Translations under genes and position numbers: made by a program
Part shown: positions 1 to 9,176 of the stretch, piece by piece
Numbering within the stretch: the stretch's first letter is position 1
How the letters are laid out: each line of letters opens with the position of its first letter
DNA from: Flavobacterium ginsengisoli
GTDB taxonomy: Bacteria > Bacteroidota > Bacteroidia > Flavobacteriales > Flavobacteriaceae
Direction: 5' to 3'
DNA: 64,000 bases
Assembly: GCF_029625315.1 (NCBI RefSeq)
Contig: NZ_CP121110.1
Coordinates: 682,001-746,000, forward strand
The notes under the pieces: generated by a model
Told to the model about the DNA's origin: nothing
Database searches by the model: none
The model's input: the letters and a program-made list of their open reading frames with translations, nothing else

Positions 1-572
1 GAACAAGTTTCTAATCAAACAGCCAAAGCAGTGCATTAGAATTATGTTCTGCAACTTCAACATCAGTAACTGTAAATAGATGGCAAGCACCATCATCTGT
101 AGATACTAACTGGACTCCAGTAGCTGCTGTTATTGGCGGTGTAAACGTTCAGTGGGAAGGTATTTACGGAGCTTCACTTCGTCCTGTTGGAAATACAGCT
201 CAATGGTACCTTGGTACAGTTGATTTAAATTCTGTTTGTGGAGAATGGGATTTATGGAAAGAAAGTGTTGAAGTTAAAAATGCAACTGGAAATGTTGGTA
301 CAGCTCCAACATCAGATCCTTATAATATAGTTGGATACAATGGTACAATATCTGGATCAAATTACGGATTAGGATATTACTCTTATAATATTACAACTCA
401 TGTTATGACTCCTGCTAAAGCTATTGTAATCTGGAAAGCAGCTGGAACAAATTCACATTCTGTTACAGTTCCTCATACAAGTGCTACAGAAGTTTATTTG
501 GTAAAAGTAACTGCGGTTACTCCAGGAACTTCAAGCGACGTAATCAGTTATAACTGGTCTAAAGTATTATAA
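1..572 (+). CDS. 3' end of a possible secreted protein (partial)
   Basis: An open frame runs to TAA at 570-572 and encodes about 185 residues rich in Thr, Ser, Gly, Trp and Tyr, ending NWSKVL. The composition is that of an extracellular beta-rich protein. I do not recognise a family. There is no start codon: the frame is closed by TAA at 12-14, and the first bases read better in another frame, so either the gene enters from the left through a small indel or the first residues are lost. No T9SS tail or membrane segment is visible. A lipoprotein gene on the same strand follows 241 bases later. That this is a real gene rests on the long open frame and protein-like composition. Confidence 0.5.
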
Positions 573-813
573 ATCAATAACAATGTAAAAAGAAACATGG
601 GATTACGACATAATTAAAAAGTGCTTGCAGTAAAGCTTGACCAGCGATCTCTGCAAAATACTAATATCATATCATTACCCCATGACTATCAAACGGCTTT
701 TTGAATTACCGTAAGCATTGAAAATACAGACATTTTAAAAATATAAATGCCTTTATCAATAAGGCAAAAATAATAAAATAAAATCATTTAAAAATTAGAT
801 AATCAATACAATC
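573..813. other. Intergenic region without a recognised gene
   Basis: This 241-base AT-rich stretch separates the partial gene from the lipoprotein at 814. Only a tiny ORF of about 10 codons (start at about 682) is present, and I do not call it. No strong terminator hairpin or tRNA was seen. Confidence 0.4.
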
Positions 814-1854
814 ATGAATAAAAAAAACAATACCAATGTATTTTTAATCGGATTACTTTTTTTATCAGTGCTATTCTTTTCTTGTGATACTGAATATATT
901 GATAAAGTAAATTCAATTCCTGGCGATGTTGTAAAAGTTCCAGGATATACTCACATTGAGTCTTTTACGATAAAAGATGCAGATAATAATGATGTAAGCG
1001 CCGCTATTACAGAGGAAAATATAATAGTGACATGGAGTGTAAATACATCTTTTCCAGAAACCATAAAACCTGAAATTGTTCTTGGTACAGAAGCTGTAAT
1101 TTCTCCGGCATCTGGAACAGAAGTTCCTTTTAAAGACGGAACCGTTTACACGGTAACTTCAAAAGCGGGAACAACAAAAAAATATACGCTTAAAATAGAT
1201 TTCAGACAAACAGAACCAAGAACTTGGACTGTAGCCTATCCAGAAACTTTTAGAAAAGGTTTTTTGCAAAAGATTGTTAATATAGGAAACTCAGGAATCA
1301 CATCATCGATAAATGATTTGTGGCTAAGTGTCGAAAACTCTAGAGTTTATTTGGTATCTGCAGAAGATGAGAAAACAGAATATACCGCAGAAATCGTTCA
1401 TTTAGGTGGTTCGTTAGGAACAACCACATCGGGTACAGCGTTTACGGAATATGGAGTATATTATTTTCTTAAAGAAGACATGCCTGTAGGAACTTATGAT
1501 TTACGTGTCAAAAACGGAATTTATACGCTTCAAAATGCAAGTGTCGAAAATAGATTTCAAGTTAGTGTTATTGAACCAGATTCTTTTAAAGCAGAGTTAA
1601 TTGGTTCTGGAACAGAAAGGAAAATTGGAGATACATTTGAAATTAGAGGAGGTCAACTAAATACAATTACCAAAATAGAAATGTATAACAGTACAGCTCC
1701 AACGGCAATTTATCCGTTAGAATTTGTAAGTGGCACTATTTACAGAGCGATATTAAAAGTTCCAGAAGGAACACCTGCAGGAACTTATAATCGAGTAAGA
1801 TTCTATAGAGATGCAGCCAGTACGCTTACTGCATATACCTTGAAAATTAAATAA
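814..1854 (+). CDS. Surface or periplasmic lipoprotein with Ig-like beta domains
   Basis: The 346-residue protein starts with a lipoprotein signal peptide: hydrophobic residues 9-22, then a lipobox ending in Cys24 (FFSC). Residues about 48-125 resemble the N-terminal beta-sandwich common in Bacteroidota lipoproteins of the DUF5018 type (phrases such as SFTIKDADNN and YTVTSKAGTTKKYTL). The last 90 residues resemble an IPT/TIG-like Ig fold. Such proteins usually sit on the outer membrane and bind glycans or partner proteins, but no partner such as a SusC/SusD pair is adjacent, so the role is unknown. A good terminator follows directly. Confidence 0.7.
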   Translation: MNKKNNTNVFLIGLLFLSVLFFSCDTEYIDKVNSIPGDVVKVPGYTHIESFTIKDADNNDVSAAITEENIIVTWSVNTSFPETIKPEIVLGTEAVISPASGTEVPFKDGTVYTVTSKAGTTKKYTLKIDFRQTEPRTWTVAYPETFRKGFLQKIVNIGNSGITSSINDLWLSVENSRVYLVSAEDEKTEYTAEIVHLGGSLGTTTSGTAFTEYGVYYFLKEDMPVGTYDLRVKNGIYTLQNASVENRFQVSVIEPDSFKAELIGSGTERKIGDTFEIRGGQLNTITKIEMYNSTAPTAIYPLEFVSGTIYRAILKVPEGTPAGTYNRVRFYRDAASTLTAYTLKIK

Positions 1855-1871
1855 TTCGGATATTTTTTTAG

Positions 1872-1905
1872 AATGCGCAGACTGTAATGGTGTGCGCATT
1901 TTTTT
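1872..1905 (+). terminator. Rho-independent terminator
   Basis: An 8-bp perfect stem (AATGCGCA at 1872-1879, TGCGCATT at 1893-1900) with a 13-base loop is followed by a T run. It lies 17 bases after the lipoprotein stop. Confidence 0.85.
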
Positions 1906-1931
1906 ATGTTTAGAAAAGTTTATTAATTATA

Positions 1932-1939
1932 TATATTTG
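1932..1939 (+). promoter_or_regulatory. Flavobacterial -7 promoter element
   Basis: TATATTTG matches the TAnnTTTG -7 consensus of Flavobacterium promoters and lies 65 bases before the next start codon. No clear -33 TTG is seen, so this is a partial match only. Confidence 0.45.
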
Positions 1940-2004
1940 CCAACTTTCAATTAAAGATTTCTAAAATGTGGAACTATTTATATTTCAAATTCAGCATTAA
2001 ATAA

Positions 2005-2361
<357 letters not shown>

Positions 2362-2366
2362 AATAG

Positions 2367-2405
2367 AAACAGCGCAAAACTTAAAATGTTTGCGCTGTTT
2401 TTTTT
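2367..2405 (+). terminator. Rho-independent terminator
   Basis: A perfect 12-bp stem (2367-2378 paired with 2389-2400; core ACAGCGCAAA) with a 10-base loop runs into eight T residues. Confidence 0.9.
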
Positions 2406-2464
2406 GCCACAGATTAAAAGGATTTTCACTGATTAAATCTGCATAATCTGCTAAATCTGCGTGA
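2406..2464. repeat. Dispersed intergenic element of the GCCACAGATT type
   Basis: The stretch starts GCCACAGATT and carries repeated GATTAAATCTGC-like units, ending GCGTGA. I recognise this as the kind of short non-coding element scattered between genes in Flavobacterium genomes; the dispersal itself cannot be seen here. It lies between convergent genes. Confidence 0.5.
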
Positions 2465-2510
2465 AAAAAAATATTTTGCAGAAACTATCTCAATTGTCTG
2501 CGGAATTAAG

Positions 2511-3200
2511 TTAAGCTGGATTAACAGCAGTTTTATATTTTCTGTTATAAAGAATAATAAAACCAACCCATATTACTAATAAAACTACAATTAAAATAAG
2601 TTCTGTATCATGTAAACCATTACGGAAGAAATTATTTAGCGAATGCACTCCCGCAACTGCCAATAGCGATCCTGTAGAAGTATATACTTTTCCGATTCCC
2701 CAAGTTCCAAAGAAAATGATTCCGAAGAAAATCATGTTGCTTGGCGTTGTTTCAAAGTTTAAATGCCATGCGAACCAAAGAACAGCAATAATTAAGATTG
2801 AAGTAAATTTAGGAAGCGATTTCAATTGTTCTTGCAAAAATCCACGCCATCCGATTTCTTCTAAAAGTCCGTAAACTAAAACTGTAAACATTAATAAAAT
2901 TGGAAATTTACCGATTGTGAAATAATAAACACCTGCAATTAAAACAGCTGGAAGAATCCAATAAACGGCAAACGGAACAATTGCATTTTTATAAATTCCT
3001 TTTAACGACATTGGATTGTTAAGAGAGAATATTTTTATTGCAACCAAAGCACCCAAAGCAGGACCAACACCACGAAGCAAAATTACTAAATACGGATTTT
3101 CTATTCCTGACAATAAATTGGTTTTAACAGCTGCATATCTGCAGATTACAGCAATTACATAATAAACTATAATAGCGCCAAAGTTGATTTTATTTTTCAT
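2511..3200 (-). CDS. CPBP family intramembrane metalloprotease
   Basis: This 229-residue polytopic protein has about seven hydrophobic segments. It carries the three CPBP (Abi/CAAX prenyl protease-like) motifs: EExxxR at 114-119 (EEIGWR), a lone His in a helix at 146 (FAWH), and HxxxN at 186-190 (HSLNN). These are the metal-binding and catalytic residues of glutamic-type intramembrane proteases, so the protein is probably active in the inner membrane. Its substrate is unknown; family members cut prenylated proteins or mature bacteriocins, or confer immunity. It lies 76 bases downstream of a Crp-type regulator on the same strand, though a -7 element just upstream suggests its own promoter. Confidence 0.88.
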   Translation of the reverse strand: MKNKINFGAIIVYYVIAVICRYAAVKTNLLSGIENPYLVILLRGVGPALGALVAIKIFSLNNPMSLKGIYKNAIVPFAVYWILPAVLIAGVYYFTIGKFPILLMFTVLVYGLLEEIGWRGFLQEQLKSLPKFTSILIIAVLWFAWHLNFETTPSNMIFFGIIFFGTWGIGKVYTSTGSLLAVAGVHSLNNFFRNGLHDTELILIVVLLVIWVGFIILYNRKYKTAVNPA

Positions 3201-3228
3201 CGTTTTAAATTTGTTTGGTTTAGTGAAG

Positions 3229-3236
3229 CAAACTTA
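3229..3236 (-). promoter_or_regulatory. -7 promoter element for the CPBP protease
   Basis: On the minus strand this reads TAAGTTTG, a full match to TAnnTTTG, 28 bases upstream of the protease start codon. No convincing -33 TTG was found. Confidence 0.4.
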
Positions 3237-3276
3237 GCGAGCAAAAATGAAAATAAAATTGACTTTGGGTAAGAAA

Positions 3277-3867
3277 TCATTTTTCCATAACTCTTTTTCG
3301 AATTCGGCTTAAACTTTCTGCTGTTAATCCCAAATAAGAAGCAATGATTTTGAGTGGTGTTCTTTGAAAAATTTCTGGACGCCCTTCTATAAGTTTCAAA
3401 TAACGTTCTTGAGGAGAAAGCGTTAATAGATTAATTTGTTCTTGCTGTTTACGCACATAAAGCATTTCAGAAATAGCTTTTCCAATTCGTAAACCTGTTT
3501 CAGATCTTTGATACAGTTCGTTCAAATCTTGATGCGGAATAGACCAAAGCGTCAAATCTTCTAAAGCTTCAGTTTTAATAACAGATGGTCGCTGATTTAA
3601 AAAAGACATATAATCACTTATAAAACTTTTTTCATACAATAGATTAATGCAGATGTCTCTTTTACCATCCCAAACAAATAATCCCGCAGATCCTTTAATG
3701 ATGATATTAAGATATTTTTCGACGCCATGATAATCTTTTATGATTTCAGATTTGTCAAATACACGAACTTTAATCTTCTCCGAAAATCCTGTCCAGATGT
3801 TCATATCGGCAGTAAAATAATTTTCGAAAATTCTCTTTACATCTTCTGGGGAAGGACTTTGTGGCAT
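3277..3867 (-). CDS. Crp/Fnr-type transcriptional regulator
   Basis: The 196-residue protein has a cyclic-nucleotide-binding beta-roll fold (residues about 20-130; INLLYEKSFISDY, LTLWSIPHQDL) and a C-terminal winged helix-turn-helix (about 150-196; PLKIIASYLGLTAESLSRIRKRV). It matches the single-domain-pair Crp proteins common in Flavobacteriaceae. There is no cysteine cluster for an Fe-S centre, so oxygen sensing is not indicated; the ligand is unknown. It may regulate itself and the downstream protease. Confidence 0.85.
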   Translation of the reverse strand: MPQSPSPEDVKRIFENYFTADMNIWTGFSEKIKVRVFDKSEIIKDYHGVEKYLNIIIKGSAGLFVWDGKRDICINLLYEKSFISDYMSFLNQRPSVIKTEALEDLTLWSIPHQDLNELYQRSETGLRIGKAISEMLYVRKQQEQINLLTLSPQERYLKLIEGRPEIFQRTPLKIIASYLGLTAESLSRIRKRVMEK

Positions 3868-4115
3868 TGCTAAAAGGTGTCAGTTTAATCTTAAGCAAAA
3901 TACGAAAGTAATTTAGATTTTTAAAGCAACTAACCTAGCTTTTATTGCAGAATATTTATGTATTGAACAAATCAATTTTATTTAGTTGTAGAATGTTCTT
4001 TTATAACTCTTGTTTTGACAAAAATAAACAAAGAGAGACGATGTAAATTGAATTGGCTTTTTTTGTAATTTGGTCAATAATAAACGTCAAAATGAATTTG
4101 TTTTAATTTTTACAA

Positions 4116-5183
4116 ATGCAACAAAGAAAAATAATCAGATTTTTAACGTCCCTCATTGTTGCATTTCTAATTATTCCGAATTGTTACGGACAATATTCAA
4201 TTTGTGGACATATTGAAACAACACAGAAAAACAAAACAGTGTATTTAAGTCTCTTGAAGTACGATGAAGAAACACTAATTACAGAAAGCCAGATTCTTTT
4301 TTCTACCCAAACCGACAGCACAGGATATTTTGAATTTAAAGGTCAATTGTTGTCTAAAAAAGATAAACTTTACCGCATCCATTCAAATATTGACGACATA
4401 AAAGGTTTACAGTTAGTAAGCAATAGCGACAAAAACAATTACTACAATTTTATTTTTTCAAATACTGACACAATTTATTTCTCAAAATCAGGAAATAGAT
4501 GGTTTAGCCATTCTCAAAACTCAAATAATACCGATAGATTATGGAGGAACTTAAAACAATTTGAAGAAAAATTGACTCAAGGATATTCTGAAATTAAAAA
4601 CAAGGAAGCTCAACAACAAACTATAAATGATTTTGTTGAAAAAGTAAAAGCATATAATGCTAAAAACATCTCGCCTGCATTGATAAAACTTCTTGCATTT
4701 TCGGATATAAAAAGAAAAAATTTTGATCTAAAAACGGACTTTGAAAAAAATCCGGATTTCTATAATGATATTTTAAACTCACTTAAAAGTTACTATTCCG
4801 AAACATCATATTATCTTCAATTTCAAGACGAAATTTCGAAAATTTCCAATACTGTTTTTCAACAAAAGTATTCGTTCCATAAAACCCTAAATTATATATT
4901 AGGAATTTTGGTGCTGATCCTGGCTGTTATTTCGTTTTTATTGTTCAAAAAAGTAAGATCAATACAACCTAAAGAAATACAACAAGAAATTTCAAATTTG
5001 ACATTAACGAATCAGGAAGAAAAAATTGCAAAACTGATTTTGGAAAATAAATCAAATAAAGAAATTGCCGACGAACTTTTCATTTCGTTGAGTACGGTAA
5101 AAACCCATATTCGAAATCTTTATGCAAAACTAAATGTAACAAACAGGTATGAATTAGCAGATAAATTCAAAAATCATACTTAG
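4116..5183 (+). CDS. Membrane-anchored LuxR-family regulator with extracytoplasmic sensor domain
   Basis: The 355-residue protein has an N-terminal signal sequence (cleavage near residue 25), an extracytoplasmic part starting with a beta-rich domain (CGHIETTQKNKTVYLSL, resembling DUF4369/carboxypeptidase-regulatory folds), then a helical segment, one transmembrane helix at about 259-277, and a cytoplasmic LuxR (GerE) helix-turn-helix at about 290-352 (IADELFISLSTVKTHIRNLY). The order suggests a one-component sensor that moves a periplasmic signal to DNA through a single membrane pass. The HExxH metalloprotease gene starts 88 bases downstream on the same strand; this may be a functional pair. 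Confidence 0.82.
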   Translation: MQQRKIIRFLTSLIVAFLIIPNCYGQYSICGHIETTQKNKTVYLSLLKYDEETLITESQILFSTQTDSTGYFEFKGQLLSKKDKLYRIHSNIDDIKGLQLVSNSDKNNYYNFIFSNTDTIYFSKSGNRWFSHSQNSNNTDRLWRNLKQFEEKLTQGYSEIKNKEAQQQTINDFVEKVKAYNAKNISPALIKLLAFSDIKRKNFDLKTDFEKNPDFYNDILNSLKSYYSETSYYLQFQDEISKISNTVFQQKYSFHKTLNYILGILVLILAVISFLLFKKVRSIQPKEIQQEISNLTLTNQEEKIAKLILENKSNKEIADELFISLSTVKTHIRNLYAKLNVTNRYELADKFKNHT

Positions 5184-5271
5184 GATTAGTCCTAATTTCA
5201 ACCCCGATTTAGTCTATTTCTCAGTATTTGGCTCATTATTTTTGTTTCTGAATTTCAAACATAAATCAGAG

Positions 5272-6930
5272 ATGAAAAAAATAGCACTAATTCTATTTGT
5301 ATCGGTTTTTATCCAATTTGTCAATGCACAAGAAACCGACATCAATAAAATGTATCAATCTGCAGTTGAAAATTACGAAGCCAAAAATTACAAAAAATCG
5401 GAAGATGATTTTTCTAAATTGATAGAATTGGCAAAAGGAATAGAAAACTTATCAGATTCTGTTTTATTTCATGGCTCATCCATTTTTGCAGGAAATAATA
5501 ACCCTGAAAAGACTTTTCAGATTCTAAATTATCTGGTTAATAAACGTTTTTATTCTGACTTTGATAAATTAAATAACGAAATCGAATTTCAAAAATGGTA
5601 TCATACTAAAGAATGGGAAAATGTGATTTCTAAAATCAAAGAGAATAAAACCACAGAGCCCTTTAGAAACAGACAAAACATTAAAACTAAACTTCTGGAA
5701 GCAAAATCTGTTTTAGAAAAAGACAACGGTAGATTGTGGGGATACAAACTTTGGAATGATAGTATTATCGTGATTGATTATGATAACACTATTTACAGTT
5801 TAACAAAGCTGTCAAACTGTAAAACAGACAATGATACATTATATTATAAAACAATGGAGCCAAATACGTTGGTTTTTGTAAATACGACACAGAAATATGA
5901 AGGAAACGAATATGCTACAGTTTTAAACAATTATCTGGATGGTTCAACCATTGTTCACGAATTGTTTCATTTACTACAGCTTAAAACAAGGAAATTTAAT
6001 GGAAATGCAATTGCTTATTTGGATGAAACAAATGCGCGGATTTTATTGAGGTTAGAATATGAAGCATTAAGAAATGCCTTGAAATCTATTAATCAAAACA
6101 AAGAAACTGGCGAAGTAAGAACTTATCTAAAAGATGCTGTAACATTTAGAAAAGAAAGACAAAAAAAATATTCAAAATACCTAAATGCCGAATTAGAACT
6201 AGAAACTTTGGAAGGTTTGGCAAATTACACAGGTTTTGTTTTATCAAATTATGAAAACAAATATGACCTAGCTATATCGGAAATAAGTAAAAGGGAGGAA
6301 GCCGAAACCTACACTCGACCTTTTCCTTACGCAACAGGACCAGCGTACGGACTAATTTTTGACTATCTGAATATCAACTGGAAAAATGGTTTGGACAAAA
6401 TTTACAATTTTGCGGAAATTTATGAAATCAATGTAAATAAATCAAAACTCAAAATCAGTAAAAAGACATTAGAACAAGCCAAAGCGAGAAACAATTTCGA
6501 AGAAATAAATAAGCAAGAAACAGTAAGAGAGGAACGTCAAAATGAATTGATTGCCTACTATACAAATTTACTCATCAACCAGCCAATTTTAAAAGTTGCT
6601 GTGACAGATTTAGACAATTATGGCCGCTCATTTAATATGAACGGAACGTTAATTCTAAAAGACAAAGGAGTTGTATATTCAAGCATAAGAGGCAGAGATA
6701 AATCGGGAGGTAAAAACTTTGGAAGTTTTTCAACAATAAAAGGAAAAGACGAACTCGGCAAATCTGGGATTTTAAGCTATGAAAAAAATGGGACGACTTA
6801 CTTTGTGTTTCCACTGCCAATCAAAATATCAGGTACAAAAATCATTGGAGAATTTTATGAGATTGACCTCAATCCAAACTGGAAAGCCATAAATAAAAAT
6901 GGCAGAAATATGGAAATTGTAAAAGAATAG
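5272..6930 (+). CDS. Secreted HExxH zinc metallopeptidase with TPR-like N-terminus
   Basis: I choose the ATG at 5272 rather than 5242 because it is directly followed by a signal peptide (KKIALILFVSVFIQFVNA, cut near QE). The mature protein has a TPR-like helical start (NYEAKNYKKSEDDFSKLIELA) and a zinc-protease motif HELFH at residues 229-233, followed after about 20 residues by the DETNAR and RLEYEAL helices, which can supply the third, glutamate ligand as in gluzincins. The C-terminal 130 residues are beta-rich and may be a binding domain. No T9SS tail is present, so periplasmic location is likely. The substrate is unknown. The gene converges on the PPC-domain gene with only 21 bases between stops. 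Confidence 0.72.
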   Translation: MKKIALILFVSVFIQFVNAQETDINKMYQSAVENYEAKNYKKSEDDFSKLIELAKGIENLSDSVLFHGSSIFAGNNNPEKTFQILNYLVNKRFYSDFDKLNNEIEFQKWYHTKEWENVISKIKENKTTEPFRNRQNIKTKLLEAKSVLEKDNGRLWGYKLWNDSIIVIDYDNTIYSLTKLSNCKTDNDTLYYKTMEPNTLVFVNTTQKYEGNEYATVLNNYLDGSTIVHELFHLLQLKTRKFNGNAIAYLDETNARILLRLEYEALRNALKSINQNKETGEVRTYLKDAVTFRKERQKKYSKYLNAELELETLEGLANYTGFVLSNYENKYDLAISEISKREEAETYTRPFPYATGPAYGLIFDYLNINWKNGLDKIYNFAEIYEINVNKSKLKISKKTLEQAKARNNFEEINKQETVREERQNELIAYYTNLLINQPILKVAVTDLDNYGRSFNMNGTLILKDKGVVYSSIRGRDKSGGKNFGSFSTIKGKDELGKSGILSYEKNGTTYFVFPLPIKISGTKIIGEFYEIDLNPNWKAINKNGRNMEIVKE

Positions 6931-6951
6931 TTTTCTATGCGGAATCAAAAA

Positions 6952-7473
6952 TTACTTCAAACAAGGTAATTGTAAAACATTAGCATTTAGAGGCTGTTCA
7001 ACTTTTCGTTCCAGTTTTTCATTATTTACTGTAATATAAATTTCCATAGAACCTGTACCAACTATTAAAGCCAAAATGTGACCGCCGTAAGCATCAAATT
7101 TATCATCGGTTGCAACGCCGTGCATGTGTATTGAAGGTTTGTCTCCGCTCCAGGCAATAGATCCCGTTAAGCTTCCCATTTCGACTTTATTGAAAGTTTT
7201 GGGATGAAATTTCTTTTGGTTAAAATCGTAAAATCCAAAAGTGGCATCTTGCGCAAAACCAATTCCAGTAAAATTTGCTGACGGAATATTTTGCTCTTTG
7301 GCTAATTTTTCAATTAGTTCCAAAACATTATCGCCTTCGCGAAGAACCATCAAATAACCTTGAGGAGTTTTGGTATAACGGCATTTTTCGGCATCTTTTT
7401 GTTGAGCATTAGCAAAATTAAGAGACATTAAAAGTACTATTGCCATACCGATTTTAAGGGATTGAATTTTCAT
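6952..7473 (-). CDS. Exported PPC-domain (DUF296) protein
   Basis: The 173-residue protein starts with a clear signal peptide (KIGMAIVLLMSLNFANAQQ). The mature part is a single PPC domain (the plants-and-prokaryotes conserved fold): GYLMVLREGDNVLELIEKLA, then GIG, FGFYDF, the conserved histidines in IHMHGVATD, and GGHILALIVG. In plants the fold is joined to AT-hooks in DNA-binding proteins; bacterial versions are trimers with histidines that can bind metal. An exported copy is unlikely to act on DNA, so a periplasmic metal-binding or enzymatic role is my inference. It lies 52 bases after the GH32-like gene and may share its transcript. Confidence 0.82.
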   Translation of the reverse strand: MKIQSLKIGMAIVLLMSLNFANAQQKDAEKCRYTKTPQGYLMVLREGDNVLELIEKLAKEQNIPSANFTGIGFAQDATFGFYDFNQKKFHPKTFNKVEMGSLTGSIAWSGDKPSIHMHGVATDDKFDAYGGHILALIVGTGSMEIYITVNNEKLERKVEQPLNANVLQLPCLK

Positions 7474-7525
7474 AAGTATTTAGATTAAAGAATTTGGCTG
7501 AAGTTCATTGTCATATTTTTCAGGA

Positions 7526-8993
7526 TCAGAAGTCTGCATATTCGTTTTCTGGTTCTGGAATAACGTGAATTTTAGAATCGCTTATCGAAATTACAGCAGA
7601 ACAAACATAGATTCCGACTTTTCCTTCGTTGTATTTAAAATCCAATAAAGTCAGTTTCACGATGTCATTTATGGAAAGTTCATAATAATTTCCATAACGG
7701 ATAATTTTAAATAAAATCTGTTTTTCTTCGCTAATTTCAAATTGATTGGTTTGAATATTTTCAAAAATAAAATTATTCTTGACATCTTTTTCATTAAATC
7801 CCCAAGCTCTAAACTGCACGAAACCATTCATAAAATCAATCGAAATATAATATCCAGTTCCTTCTTTATCACATTCGATAACAAAACCCGTTTTTCCCAT
7901 TCCTTCAACAGACAATGTTCCTTCCCAAACAAAATCATTTGATGGTTTTTCGAAGTCATAAATTTCATAACCGCTTCGACAGCCAAATCGCCATTTGTTT
8001 TCATTTTCCAAAACAAATTCGGCTGTCGGATTTCCTAGAATAGGCAATGGGTGAGGCAAATCTTTTTGAAGAATCGTTTTCTGATACAGTTTTTCCCAAT
8101 AGTAATAACTTTTCAGCAAAAGTCTTCCGCTTTTATCGACATCCAATTCTTTTGGTGGCGGAATCACACGATGTGTATTGACGTTTCCGTCTGCAAAATA
8201 GAAATTGTAAACCAAGAAATGTTTTCCATCTTTAACCACTCTGGCAAGCATAGTTTCCTTGTGGCATTAAAACATTATTGTGAAATGCAGAATATTCTCC
8301 TCTAAATTCTGGCGAAGACCAATAACGAATTTTAATATCTTCTCTGATAGATCCTAAAAGATAATGCGTTCCTTTAATTTCAAAAACACACGGACATTCC
8401 ACATCATCATAAACATACGGAATGTGAAGCGGTTTTTGCAAGACATAACCTTCCTTTTCTCTTTTTGCTACACCAATACAGCCTCTGCGGTATGTTGGTC
8501 CAGAGGCGCTTCGGGCGCAAATTAACAAATAATCTTCGCCTTTGTATTGGTATTTAAAAGGATCGCGAAAACTAATCCATTGTCGCGGGTTGTTATTTTT
8601 GCCTTCATAATGTGGAGCTTCGCTTTTAAACGGAAGTCCGTATAAGTTTTCCTTTTTCCAAGTAAGCAAATCGGTAGAGATTGCTCTTCCTACTTTTTGT
8701 TCGATTCCCTTGTCTTGGCGTTTGAGTCCTGTATAATACATTTCATAACCTTCGCCATCCGATTTTTTGCTGATGTGCATTGTCCATAACATATCATCGT
8801 CCCATTCTCCTGGATCGCCCACAAATAAAGCGTTTTTTACTCGTTTCCACGAAAGACCGTCTTTTGAAATGGCATGAGCGATATAATCATGATTTGGAAT
8901 GATTAAATGAAATAAATGATGAATTCCTTTTTCATCTATAAATACATCAACATCTCCAATTTCCCAATTGCTAAATCCTGAACCTGAATACAT
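7526..8993 (-). CDS. GH32/GH68-like five-bladed propeller glycoside hydrolase, frameshifted
   Basis: Two overlapping frames join into one protein of about 489 residues at an indel near 8243-8249; reading GCAGC in place of GCAAGC (forward) restores NYAARVVKDG. I choose the start at 8993 (MYSGSGFSNW). The N-terminal half is a beta-propeller with an acidic first motif (GDVDVF), the RDP motif (SFRDPF) and the EC motif (VECPCVFE), which together match the nucleophile, transition-state stabiliser and acid/base of GH32/GH68 enzymes acting on sucrose or fructans. The C-terminal 170 residues form a jelly-roll-like beta-sandwich (TGFVIECDKEGTGYYIS). No signal peptide is seen, so it is probably cytoplasmic. 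The sucrose-phosphate synthase and fructokinase genes next door support a role in sucrose cleavage. Confidence 0.75.
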
Positions 8994-9030
8994 TTTATTA
9001 CTTATTTTTAAACTGTTAGTATGTTTTTTT

Positions 9031-9151
9031 GCCACGAATGGCACGAATTTTCACGAATTCTAATTTGAAGAACTTTGTCAAAGTTGTAGTTGTGATATGT
9101 CTTAGATTTTTGCCTAATTAAAAATTCGTGAAAATTTGTGCAATTAATGGC
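9031..9151. repeat. Inverted-repeat intergenic element (GCCACGAATT family)
   Basis: The left arm at 9031-9060 (GCCACGAATGGCACGAATTT...) is an imperfect reverse complement of the right arm at 9121-9151 (AAAATTCGTGAAAATTTGTG...). About 60 bases lie between the arms. GCCACGAATT-type sequences are a known style of dispersed element in Flavobacterium. It sits between the sucrose-phosphate synthase and the GH32-like gene and could fold in the transcript. Confidence 0.6.
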
Positions 9152-9176
9152 TTATTTTTTATGCTCAACGAATGAA

